A DNA stretch of 64,000 bases, from positions 1,585,739 through 1,649,738 of the forward strand of contig JAIXMN010000006.1 in assembly GCA_025716815.1 (NCBI GenBank). The letters are read 5' to 3'. The translations under genes were made by a program, and so were the position numbers. The DNA comes from Dichotomocladium elegans. Taxonomy: Eukaryota; Mucoromycota; Mucoromycetes; Mucorales; Lichtheimiaceae. Every line of letters starts with the position of its first letter. Position 1 is the first letter of the stretch. This document shows positions 22,183 to 36,901 of this stretch, one piece after another. Under the pieces are notes generated by a model that was given only the letters and a program-made list of their open reading frames with translations, ran no database searches and was not told the origin of the DNA.

Positions 22183-23906
22183 ATGACTAGAAAAAACAGC
22201 AGCATCAATGGTGACCCAGATTGTACCGAAATTCTCGAAGATGGATCAAAGAGTATCATCCTCGATATTATTTCACAAATACGCAAAGGTGCTGATCTTC
22301 ACCGCGTTGCACTCCCAACGTTTGTCCTGGAGCCACGAAGCATGCTGGAACGGATCACGGATTTCATGTGCCACCCTGATATGATTTTAACGTGCGTGTG
22401 CTTCTTTATTTGTTTCATTTCTTGGTTTTCTTAACAGCCTGCCTATAGAGCGAATGCAAACAATGATCCGCTTGAACGGTTTATCGGAGTCGTTCAGCAC
22501 TTTCTATCGGGCTGGCATATTAAGCCGAAAGTAAGGGAGAAAAAAGGGGATTGGAAAGTTTTTCAGCTATTGGAAGCTTAATAATCTGTGTAGGGCGTTA
22601 AGAAGCCGTACAACCCAGTGCTTGGTGAATTCTTCCGATGTCAATGGGACTATGACAACGGCACGAGAGCGATCTACCTCGCAGAGCAAGTATCCCACCA
22701 TCCTCCTATCAGCGCCTATTGCTATGCAAGCCCTGAGAATGGTTTGCTCATCGAAGGCAACCTCCGGCCAAAGGCGAAGTTCCTGGGAAATAGCGCCGCT
22801 ACGCTGATGGAGGGTAGCTCATGTGTTACGTTGGATCGATGGGACAAGGAGAAGTACTATATTACCATGCCCAATGTTTATGCACGTGGCATTTTGTGTA
22901 AGCCTGATTCTTTCTCTTTCATACTTGTTGCGTCTATGGCAATGTACAAATATTCATTGTGGCAATCCACAGTCGGAAAAATGGTGATGGAACTTGGTGA
23001 TGGTTGCGAGGTACGCTGTCCAAAGAGAGACTTTGTTTGTGAGCTAGATTTCAAGACGAAGGTATCAAAGAAAAAGTCTATGGCCATTTGCCTTTTTGTT
23101 TTGTTTTTAACACAACTTTTAGGGATTCTTTTCCGGTACCTACAACACAGTGGTGGGTAAAATCAAGCAGGCCTCAACTGGGAAAGTGTTGCGCGAGATA
23201 TCTGGAACTTGGACGGGTGAGATTTTTATTGGGACACCGAAGGTAAGCCTCTGTCTTTCTCTATCGTCCTCTCTCCCGCTCTACGCCCTCTCCGTCTCTC
23301 ATAAGGGCTTACGTTTTTCCTGGTAGATGTCTAAAAGGACCTCCTTATTTGATGCCAAATCAGCCAAGATGCATGCCCCTCGGGTCGAGCCCTATATCCG
23401 ACAGGAGGACAACGAATCAAGAAGGTAGATTTTGCCGTTCAGGATGACTCTTTAAAATAGTCGCTGACAGTATCCCCAGACTCTGGTCAAAGGTGACAGA
23501 AGCTATTCTCAGACAGGACATGGACACAGCAACCAAGGCAAAACTTGCCGTAGAAGAGCAGCAACGCTATGATGCGCGACAGCGCGAGGAGCGGGGGATT
23601 ACTTTTGAGCCGCGCTTCTTCACTCTCAACGGTGACGGTGAGTACGTTATCAAAACCCTGGCCTGGTAAGATGTTTTCCCGCTTTTTCCTCCTTCCACCC
23701 ACCCACCCCAGCTTATGAAGGAAATGAGAACCTTGGCTGACATGCGATTCTGCAGCAACGAAGGCGACCTGAAAAGGCTAGAGTCGTTTGTGTTTTCTCC
23801 GATAGACACAAGAAATGAAAAGCCTGCTAGTCAAGAAAAGATAATAGATCAGCAAGAGCGCAGTAATCTAACTCGCACGGGTGCCTTAGCCGCAATACAA
23901 ATATGA
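22183..23906 (+). CDS. oxysterol-binding protein (OSBP/Osh family, ORD only)
   Basis: Eight exons: 22183-22395, 22438-22530, 22594-22897, 22973-23061, 23123-23242, 23327-23424, 23480-23665, 23756-23906; 1254 nt, 417 aa. The family fingerprint EQVSHHPPISAY is at ~133-144, with HIKPKGVKKPYNPVLGEFF before it and KGFFSGTYNTVVGKI after it. There is no PH, ankyrin or FFAT region, so this is a short ORD-only protein like Kes1/Osh4. Family role: exchange of sterol and PI4P between membranes. ATG 22183 is chosen because a pyrimidine/T tract precedes it and HRVALPTFVLEPRSMLERI follows. The first intron is only 42 bp and its donor (GTGTGC) is weak. The C-terminal exon (NEGDLKRLESFVF) is unlike yeast Kes1. 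Confidence 0.9.
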
Positions 23907-25208
23907 TGCAAAAAAAGTGCCCCGATCCCCTCCCCCCATAGGCTCGATGGCCTTTTCCTCCCCACTTGGTACACATGCATTTTCCTTTTATGAGGCCATC
24001 ATCCTCCCCTTTATTTTTCTTCCTCTAGCTAGATAGCACACTGAATGCGTGTACAAGTTTTTTTTCTTGAATATTACATCAATGAAGCTCTCAGGCATCA
24101 GTACAAACGTCCCAATGTTACTCACCGGCAAACTTATTGTTCGGAGATGAGGGGAGCCCTCCCTTCCTCTCTGCCGCCCAAACCCCCCCCAGACTCGCTG
24201 TACCACCCTATCTTGGTAAAAAAAAAAAACGTTAATGAAATGCGCCCAACTTGGGAATGGCACGGTGACGCAAAAGAAAGCATTTGCCCTGCTTGGGGGA
24301 AGGTTCCTGGCGGTCTGCCTCGGATTTTCCCCTCACTCCGTCGCCAACCGAAGAACAAGCCCTTAGCCGTAAAAACTGTGGGGAAGCGGGGGGTGGGAGA
24401 GCGAGTGAGTGAGTAAAGAGCATGAAACTGATGTGTAGGGAACCGCATGTCGCAAGGAGAAGGATTTCTGATCATCTACAATATTTGATGACGAACAAAA
24501 TAACAGAGACGTAGCATAATTAAAGCAACGCAAGTTGAATTATGCAACAAGAACGCTTAATATAGTTGTCATACTACTACACACGCATTTTTTTACTTGG
24601 TTACCGGCTAACCAGGCGACATCGTTCGTTTGCAAAACGGCCGAGGTCTCAACCAAGCCCTGAAAAACTAAGGCTAAATCTATGCTATGTGCTTCACAGT
24701 CAGGCCTGTGTACATATGCTGTTACTCTATAGGCATGCATCTATCACCCACTAATGTCCCCAGCCAAAAAGAGGGGGTGGGCGGAGGGAGAGATGATCCG
24801 ATCGACGTGTTCTGACAGGTTGCTTTTGGTGCAAAAATCTGGATATCCGTAATGATTACAGAAAGGTGTGTGTTCACATATGCAGGCACAAGGCGATTCA
24901 GGTAAGATGGACGTCTTTTGGAAAGAGGTCGAATGCTTTTCTTTTTGCTAGACAGTTACTCCCTCGTCGGTACGGTATGCGTATGAGAGGGTGTAGCGCC
25001 TCTTTTTTTCGGACTTTTTGGGTAAAGCTTTTGCACGCGCATACAAATATACCACTTTCAGGGCCTCTCCACCCGACACCACCATTACCCTCTCTCTCTC
25101 TCTAACTCTCTAACTCTATCTCGCCCCCCTTCCCTCCCCAACCCGGTCATCTTTCTTTCTCACCCTTTTCTTCATTTTCTTTCTGCATCTTAAATTACCT
25201 CGGGGACC
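23907..25208. other. intergenic, no gene seen
   Basis: About 1.3 kb between two same-strand genes. It is C- and T-rich in places (near 23925, 24180 and 25090-25150, including a (CT)n patch). The open frames on both strands at 24045-24475 overlap each other and look like chance. The 3' part should carry the kinesin promoter. Confidence 0.4.
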
Positions 25209-29090
<3,882 letters not shown>

Positions 29091-29329
29091 TATGCACCTC
29101 CACACAAAACTCTTATACCCTTTTTTTGGCTTATTATTTACCCCCACTACCACCACCATCCACAACACACACACACACCTTCCCGCACGCCTCCCTCCCA
29201 TTCACCCAAATCTTTTTGTCATGCATGAAAATGAACATCCTTTCTCTTTTGCCTACTCATGCTTTATGGAAGGGGAGGGATTGGGGAATGTAAAAACCGT
29301 GAGGCAAAAAAAAAAGAGGAAGAGCATCG
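29091..29329. other. short gap between convergent genes
   Basis: 240 bp between the stops of kinesin-13 (+) and NUP53 (-). It contains a (CA)n patch near 29163-29180. It should hold both 3' ends. Confidence 0.4.
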
Positions 29330-30646
29330 TCACCATTCAAACAAAATATCTTTGATTGTGTTTTTGATGGTGGCGTCTTGGATGAGCGCAACGTCTGCTG
29401 CCGCACTAACGCTAGGGCAGCTCAACACGCTCAGGCCAACTTTACCAGTCCCCATCATCGTGTCTGATGGTCCCTGCCGAGGTTTTTTGTCTTCGGGTTT
29501 CTTGAAGATATTCTGGGCTTGGTTGAATGGGATCACCCTGAGAGACTTTTGAGGCTTGACGTTGGCGGGACTCGGCTCTTTCTCGACGCCAGCGCGCGCA
29601 ACACCGACGATGGAGTTTCCAACAATGGCCTTGCTATTGCTTCCAAGAGCCTTGGTGGCCGCTTCAGTGGTCGCATAACGCAGCGCAAGCCAGTTGCCTG
29701 TTTTTTCGTGCTCGACGATCTCGCCGTACTTCTTAAAGTGGGCAAGCACGGCGTCTTGCGACTCAGGCGGGTAGCCGAAAACGTAGACGGTAGATTCTAG
29801 AGACTGCTGGCTACCGCCATCTGCCGATCCTTACATAGATGTGTCAAGATTCATGTGTCACAGAATGGATGACGGAGGGGAGAGTTGTGAAAACTTCATA
29901 CCTTCGCGAGCTTTATCCTTGTCGATCGAGCTTCGAGACAATCGGATAGAAACCCGTCTTCTGGTTATATAGAAATGATTACTATATTCTCTCGCTCAGG
30001 AGATAAAGGATGACCACGCTTACTCGTTGTAGATGTTCGCTAAGCTTTCTCGCTTAGTTCCTGCAGTACTAGAAGAGCTCTGCAGAAGTTAAGAAAAAAA
30101 AAAAGGAGAAAGATCAGATCATTTCTTTTTTCGTCGATTGGCACAGACAACATGAAATGCGCTTACATCGCCCTCACTGAGCGACAAGACCGATCGCCGA
30201 TCATCAACTACTGGTCGCTCTGCGCTTGATTCAGTCCCATCCGAAGCTATCTGAGCACTGTTATCCAGCATAGGCTGATGAGGTGAATCAGCACCAACAT
30301 TAAAGAAACTGGGCGGGATCGACCACAGTGCATTCCTTGCAACCGGCGCAGCCGCTGTCGCTGCAGCAGCTGCACGTTGTCCGAAAACGTTGCTGGAAGC
30401 ATGAGCAGCGCTCTGAAACAACGGATTCAGCGATAAATCTTGGTTTTTTAATGGGGATGAAGTTGACAAAACGTTGACTGGTTTAGGTTGTGTATTCGTA
30501 TCGATCGGTTTCGGCAATGATGAGGAAGGTTGTGTCGGCTGTTGTGGTACGGATTGCGTACACAAGGTCGTAAGGGTAGGTCCAAACAAAGGTGGTGTGT
30601 GGCTCGGACTCGTAGCGGTTGGATGCGTTGAACCTGTTGTATTCAT
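29330..30646 (-). CDS. NUP53: nucleoporin NUP53/NUP35 (MPPN/RRM-type)
   Basis: Four exons: 30646-30167, 30079-30024, 29960-29902, 29829-29330; 1095 nt, 364 aa. The N-terminal half is Ser/Pro/Gln-rich with LFG-like spots (PLFGPTLTTL, SNVFGQRA). The RRM-like MPPN domain (~205-275) reads STVYVFGYPPESQDAVLAHF, KKYGEIVEHEKTGNWLALRY and EAATKALGSNSKAIVG. After a Pro/Lys linker the C-terminus ends TIKNTIKDILFEW, the amphipathic Trp-ended helix known to bind membranes in Nup53. Family role: pore-membrane-associated linker nucleoporin of the inner ring. ATG 30646 is the first in frame. Confidence 0.9.
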
Positions 30647-30952
30647 TCAATGTGGTAGGGGGTGAAAGAAAAGTAAGAGAAAAGACGTGTGTTTGCGCGC
30701 TTGTGACATTAATAAGTTAAACCCGCCGCCCGCCCAAACTGCTCCGGGGGGGTGGAGCGTAATATCACAAATGGGGGGTAAAAAAATTCAAGCAGACGCT
30801 CAGTCACACAGTACAATACACACACGCGCGCTCACTCCTTCACTGTGTGCGTATATATGCCGTGCGTGTTTTCAAAGTAGGATCAGATGACACAAGATAA
30901 TTAAATTCTTAGATACCCATAATTGCACAAATACGCTCTTGAAGACATATGT
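30647..30952. other. intergenic (NUP53 promoter / NST1 3' end)
   Basis: About 300 bp with a short G-rich run (30748-30753) and ACACACGCGCGC near 30820. No gene is seen. Confidence 0.4.
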
Positions 30953-33831
30953 TCAAGATATGCCCTTGAACAGTGGCATCGGTCCAAACACCTGAGGTTG
31001 ATGCTGGTGATGGTGCTGTTGCCCCAAAGGATCATTGAACAGGGCGCTTGAGAACCCAGCGAAACTCATGTGGTGTCTACTATTACTTTTCATGGGCTCA
31101 TATAAATACACGAGGACGCCGTGCTGAGGGTCGACATTGCACCGGAAAGGGCTGCTTGGTATGCTAACCATAGCTTGATAGAGCTCCTGAATATTGACAG
31201 GCGGGTTGTGGCTATACATGTCATTCATCATGTGATAGACTTGGGTTAAGGTATGAAAAGGCGGTGGGAATCCCATGTAAAGAGGTGTCTTCGAGGTATC
31301 ATTAAGTTTGCGGTAAGCCACCTTGGCTCTTTCCAAGATCATAGCGTTCCGGCCGGGCTGCCATCAATAAGAGAACGGTCAGAATATCCTGTTTTTTTTC
31401 TAAGCGATAGAGATACACGGTACCAAAATATCACCAAAGAGTCTCCCGTGGACATCTTCAGAGAGCAAGGACGATGCTGTCCAGCCTATACGGTTGTGAT
31501 TACGAATCAAAAGTCAGTATGCTTGCATACGACTTGGAGAAAGAAACAGCTTTGGACTTGCCGTTAGTCCAACACGTTTTTGGGGTATCGCTTGAGGGAA
31601 GTGTATGTGTACGCGCTTTGATCTGTTCAAGATCCTGTTCAGACTGTAGCAGAGGGACCGAGTAAGAGTTTCTTACTGCAGGACCGCAGTCAGTTCTCAC
31701 ATTCGCGGATTACAGGCTTCCTGAATTCCAAGTACCTCTGACGCTGGTCTCGCCAATGAGGAAATTGGAAAAGAAGGAGTTCTCTGTCGCAGGGGAAATT
31801 AAAGCTGATTTAGAAAGTTCTGGATTCCCACTGTTTGGAGGGACACCGATCGGTGAGATCGATGTTGTCCTGCTCCTTGGCGAAGATTCTAATCGTCATT
31901 GTGAGCTGTTGCTATTGACGCAACAACCCTCCCAGGTGATCATGTTTACCAGAGTCCTCAGCCAGTAGCAGTGACGAGGATGATCCCGCCGAAGCTTCCA
32001 TAACTTTCTGTTGGGCCTTACGTCGATCTTCTTCCTTCTCCCACCTCAATTTGCGCTCCTCCATGTCCCGATCACGACGTTCCACCTCCTCTTTGAGCTC
32101 ACGTTCACGGCGTTCCTTTTCTTCCTTAAATTGACGTTCGCGCCATTCGCGCTCCTCCCGTTTTACACGCTCTTGCTTCTCTTTGAGCTCCCTTTCCTGG
32201 CGCTTGCGTTCCTTTTCAGCTGCTCGCTCCCGCTCTTTTTTAAGCTTTCGAAACCGTTCCTCTTCGCGGCGCAGTTTCTCTTCTTCTCTGCGTCTTCGTT
32301 CTTGATCTCGCTTCTGACGTTCCAATTGAAGCATCCTTTCCTTTTCTGCTCGAATCTTCTCCTCTTCTAGTTTCTTCTGGGCCTCTCTCGCAAGCCGTTC
32401 ATCTTCCTTTTTCTTTCTTAGCTGGCTAGAAAATGGGGATTAACGAGAATTAACATGCAACTTGCAAGAAGAAAGAAAAGTCCTACCGTTTCTTATCTTT
32501 CTTTCGCTCCTTTTCTTTGCTTCTCTTAGCCTCTCTTTCTTTCCGTATTCTTTCTTCTTCCTCAAGCTCTTCCAAAAGACGTTGCTGTCGCTCCTGTGCT
32601 ATCTTTTCTCGGTATGCAGCCAGCACTCGCTGTTCGAACATGCGTGCTGCGAAAATATGGAACATCCGTCGGCCTTCTTCCACTCGCTGTTCACCGGTCC
32701 GGAGATCCTACTAAACGTTATTACGAAGGAACGCTCCGATGTTTCTTTGCCTTTTGGCTTTCTCCCCGTGAGTACCTCTTCATCGAATTCACGATCATCA
32801 TCTTCGCCGTCATAATACCCGTCGTCGTCGTCGACGTCGTCGTCGTCACCATCATCATTGGGCAGATAGGTGAAGTCACTCTCTTTTCTGATCCTGCGTT
32901 CAGCAAGCCTTTCCATCATGTCTAAGAATTTTTTGCCATTGTTCCGTAACAAGTCGTCTGCCACTGTCAAGAGACCGCCTATGCGCCCGTTTCATTTTGT
33001 TTACTACAACCATAATCCTTCCCCTTCTTCTCTACAAATGTGCGCAACGATGCAGACCACGCTGTACCTTTCACTGCAAGATCGTTGTGAAATGGAAGCT
33101 GCTTATAGCCTGCTTCGTTGCCGTCCTTGGATGGGCGTTCTTGTTGCTCAGTATCATGGGAACAGTTATCTTCTCCATGATCATCGTACTCTTCTTGAGC
33201 GCTTTTTTCGGACCTAACGTCAGGGTGCGGTGAGGACCGGCTTGAACGCGAGTTCGTGATGCTATTCTGTTGATTATTGGCATACTGTTTCAACTCCTCA
33301 TAATACGCATCATAGAGAACCTCGAGCTCGTTTTCGATTGCAGTTCTATGAGCAACAGAGATACGACAAAGGTATACGGGAAGTATGAAAACCGTCCTCC
33401 ACGGTCAGACTGTGCTATACTATGCTTTGCACTCGCACTCTCTCTATTTCTCTGTAGCTCCCTTTTTACCGTTTCTTGCCGCAAACCGAGCAATTGCAGG
33501 AATGCCGTTGCTGCTCCTTCATGCGCTTCAGCACGGCCTCTTTTTCTATTCTTACAAGCGACCGTCGCTCGTCCTCGCGCAAGCGGAGCCAAAACTCGCG
33601 AATATGCTGGCGCTCCTCCGTATTACTCCGTTTAGACCAGAAACTGTCGTCGTTATTAATCTTGCAGGACTTTGATGTGTCGGAGGACAAGGAACCGAGC
33701 GTATCACTATCAGGCGCTGGTTTTGCAGTAGCAGCAGAAACGGGTGTTGGCGGAGCGGCATTGGGGACGGTAGGCACTCGTTTTTTTCGTTTTGAGACGG
33801 TCGGCATAGCTGGTAAATTAGATGCTGGCAT
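30953..33831 (-). CDS. NST1: NST1-like stress-response protein with long charged coiled coil
   Basis: Nine exons: 33831-33470, 33345-33068, 32978-32776, 32707-32487, 32425-31950, 31888-31714, 31643-31531, 31485-31424, 31357-30953; 2295 nt, 764 aa, every junction in phase. Conserved NST1 blocks in order: [96 protein letters not shown], then ~150 residues of Glu/Arg/Lys coiled coil. The C-terminal block has [19 protein letters not shown], and a small domain with [12 protein letters not shown] and VLVYLYEP. Family knowledge: yeast NST1 affects salt tolerance and interacts with splicing and P-body factors; its biochemistry is unclear. Exons 6-8 are the least certain. Confidence 0.85.
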
Positions 33832-34099
33832 TTGCTGTATTCAGGTATATATGTTATCGGATTTGCGTGAGGCAATAAAAGACAAAAAGGAGGGTTTAGA
33901 ATTAGATACACTCTACAATGTAGCAATGCAGTGTTAGAAGAATGTATCTACCTTGTCCGGATAGTAAAAAAAGAAAAGAGCCTAAAGCAAAGCATACATT
34001 CACCGTTTTCCCAAAATTGAAGCCGCGCCCTAGCCGTTCTGGAAGTAGCAATGGAACCCAGAAATCTTTACGCATAAAGATGTCGCACAAAAAAGCTTC
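33832..34099. other. NST1 upstream region / edge of repeat island
   Basis: About 270 bp upstream of the NST1 start. It likely contains its promoter and then passes into transposon-derived sequence. Confidence 0.35.
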
Positions 34100-35265
34100 C
34101 CATTTTACATTCTGTAATGAGCAATCTATTTTTTTTACGATGGGCAAAGATCATATTGTTGATGAACATGGTTGTCCTGAACCTACGGACTATGTCATTG
34201 ATGATAAAATTACTTCTTGAATCCGTATATTCTCACCCAGAATATCTGCGTGGTCTATCTTGCAGTGGAAACCCTGACCCTGTTGCTACGCATATCCCCA
34301 AGCGAAAGGATACATATATTCAAATGAAAGCAGCAGACGATAAACCCGGAGACACAGTATGAACTGGACAAAGATAAGGGCATATTTTTCATACTGGTGT
34401 TTACGAAAGTCTTGGGTGCAAAACAGCTAGGAAGCCATGTTCGGCCAGATCAGCGATAGGCATCACAGTGCGAAAAGGACTCTAACAGCATTTCTAAGAA
34501 ACCAAGAGGCAGTGGCCAATCATGTATTATCGACAATGAGCGTAAGAGTGTTATTTTAGAATGGGTTGATGAGAATCCGTCGATTGCCCTAGAGCAACTG
34601 GTGGAGCAATTGCTCCAAAGATTTGAGGGTCTTGAAGTATCGAAAATAACGCTCCATCGATCTATGAAGATTAATGCAATTTGTCATTAAAGAAGGGGCG
34701 CTTTCAGCCTGTAGTCAGGAGTATTGATTCAAAGATCCAAGGGCGCCTTGACTGGATGCGCCGATGAGGCATGACCCCATTGATTTTAGAAAAATGCCTT
34801 TTCCTTGATGAGTCTGGATTCCATATTGACACGAAGCGCAGCATGGCCTGGTCCAAGAAAGGAACTCTTGCAGTGGTCACAATACCAAAGACAAGAGCAA
34901 AGACAATCACAATCTTGGGAGTAATCAGAGCATCAGGGATCATTAAATGAAGCTTGACACTCCCAAGCCCCCATTCAAGAAAAGAAAGAGGGCAGGCCAA
35001 TCTGAAGTTATGAGCAAAGGAACTGTAACTGGACATTATCTCAGCTTCCTTAAGGCTATGATGGACGAGATGGATAAGTATGAACATGAAAGGCCATTAT
35101 TTGATAATGGATAATGCACCTATCCATACGGCTGAGGATATCTCTAAATATATCGACTGTCGAAGATATCGATGTGCCTATCTTCTACCCTGCTCCCCTG
35201 AACTCAATCCTAGTGAACAATTTTGGTCGGTTGTGAGGAGGAAAATAAAACGTATGGATTCTTGG
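34100..35265 (+). mobile_element. degenerate Tc1/mariner-type transposon (copy 1)
   Basis: Transposase-like protein sequence in broken frames on the plus strand. A helix-turn-helix-like part reads IDNERKSVILEWVDENPSIA (near 34530). The DDE_3 catalytic blocks are FLDESGF (near 34800), YLIMDNAPIHTAEDI (35098-35145) and YLLPCSPELNPSEQFW (35180-35226), giving D, D and E in order. Several stops and frame changes lie between the blocks (for example in the region 34760-35070), so it is dead. The 5' limit is set by similarity to copy 3 at 59430. Terminal inverted repeats were not identified by eye. Confidence 0.85.
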
Positions 35266-35830
35266 AAAGCAAGGTACTAATGACCCGAATCAGTGACGCA
35301 TCGAATTAGTTAAATTTGAGCGGTATTGAAGGATTCGTCTCTCATTCTTACAGGTGTCTATTTAGCTGCCGTAATCGGGAAAAGCTATGATGCAACTTGT
35401 GATAATTGTACAGTGGTCATCATAGTATGTATATGGATAAAGATCATTAACTCTATGTAGAACCATGAGACTTTGGGTTGGACCCTCGATATAACGAAGG
35501 AATAGAACTAAACCAGATACCAGCATGATGTCACACTGTAAAGGTACAGAACAGCTCATCAGCGAAGCAGATGACAGATAGCTTTGTGGAGAGTATGTTT
35601 GTTTATCATTAATAATAAGTATATAATTACAATGTTCATTGATATGAGACAAGTTTAATGCAGCGGTGGTTTTGCGTGGCCTACAACGACACAGACTCGT
35701 AATCAAACAACGTCACTTGGCCTGCCACATTCGGATAAATTGGATTACCCCTGATGCAATGCTTTGCACCCGGGTCATCGCCTTGTGGATCTTGATCATC
35801 ATGGCGATAATATGAAAAATCAAAGGGCCT
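35265..35830 (-). repeat. dispersed repeat, copy A (inverted relative to copy B at 47.0 kb)
   Basis: Read on the minus strand this segment matches 47040-47660 with strong similarity in two blocks. Block 1 is 35800-35528, including a GATGATCAAGAT run and GGCCACGCAAAACCACCGCT. Block 2 is 35385-35275, including ACACCTGTAAGAATGAGAG. Both copies keep a reading frame containing RHDDQD.QG, GAKHCIR.NPIYPNVA and RPRKTTAALNLSHINEHCNY. It abuts the 3' end of Tc1 copy 1. The family is not recognised; it could be a gene fragment, a solo LTR or a non-autonomous element. Confidence 0.7.
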
Positions 35831-36901
35831 GTTTAAACTTGTTTGCAACAAAATTGCGGTCTGGATGAACAGGAAACAGCGTGAAGTTGTTTCAATCACC
35901 CATCTTGATTTCCTATAAATACTGGACAGCCGAGAAAATTCGCTTCTTCATCAACTCCAATCTGACCCTCTCTTCCATGTTCTCATCCTGGTATGTCCAT
36001 CCTATTGATGAGTCATGGAAGAGAGCAGTCCTTGAGCGTCCTTCCGGTCCTTCATTCCGCTGCTGCCTCTGGTCCCATACCGTTTCCTTTCTCCTCTCGC
36101 TGCTAGGCTCCTCCTCATGCTCGTCGGAGGTTACTTAAAATGTATGAGGAAGGGTTATTATTTTCAGCTAACTATTGAGTATCAATACAAAATCTTTTTA
36201 TCAATGATACGCCCAACCCTCCCCTCTCCAGCGCTAAATAAATAAAGGGGATGGCATCATGCTTTTGAACCCGAACACAGCGTTTCGACGGTGCCCAAAG
36301 CATTATACAGGAAAGGTATCATAGTTAATTAATCAAGGCATATCCATAGTAGAATCATTGTCAAGGTGATAGTGCGCGGCGAATGGCAGATTTTAGGATG
36401 ATCAGCACAAGAGCTCATTTTCGTGGTAGATATCCAATAGCGGCAAAAAGAGCAATAAAGTTCTCGTCTTTAATACGTTGGCCATTATCAATATGTGACG
36501 CAATATTGACATTGATGAAGTGTGCGACCAGAAATATTTCGTGAATACAGAAAGGGCATCGAAAGCTAATGCTTGTTTGGCAACTAATATGCGACATCCG
36601 ACAAACACCCTCAGCAATGCATGAACAAAACAACATAAGAATTAGTAGTCAAGCAAGGCATAAAGCGATCGCTTCCATACATAAACGTTATGAAATATAA
36701 AGATATTAGACATCGTCGATCGATTATAAGAACATAACATGTATACTAAAAGGAGCGAGACCATATACTTGAGTCAACGCTGCACCGCACTGCGGACCGT
36801 GTGAAAGCTAAATATTCGAGATACGTACAAATCAAAACATCTTCCTGCATGTTTATATTAAGTTCTACACCCGATCGTTTGGTAAACTGACTAGTTCTTC
36901 G
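35831..36901. other. gene-free stretch
   Basis: About 1.1 kb of AT-rich sequence. One plus frame (35881-36138, 85 residues) and small minus frames are open, but none shows a recognised motif. It is probably decayed repeat plus the 3' flank of the next gene. Confidence 0.4.

Noticed and set aside
24045..24475. Overlapping ORFs on both strands between OSBP and kinesin-13
   Set aside because: Low-complexity, no motif, and no splice context linking them to neighbours.
31474..31968. Plus-strand frames resembling a two-exon gene ([20 protein letters not shown])
   Set aside because: The minus strand here splices in phase into NST1 exons 6-8 and links the coiled coil to the conserved C-terminal NST1 domain, so the plus frames are shadows.
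35881..36138. 85-codon plus-strand ORF after repeat copy A
   Set aside because: No recognisable family and no second copy seen in the window; not enough to call a gene.
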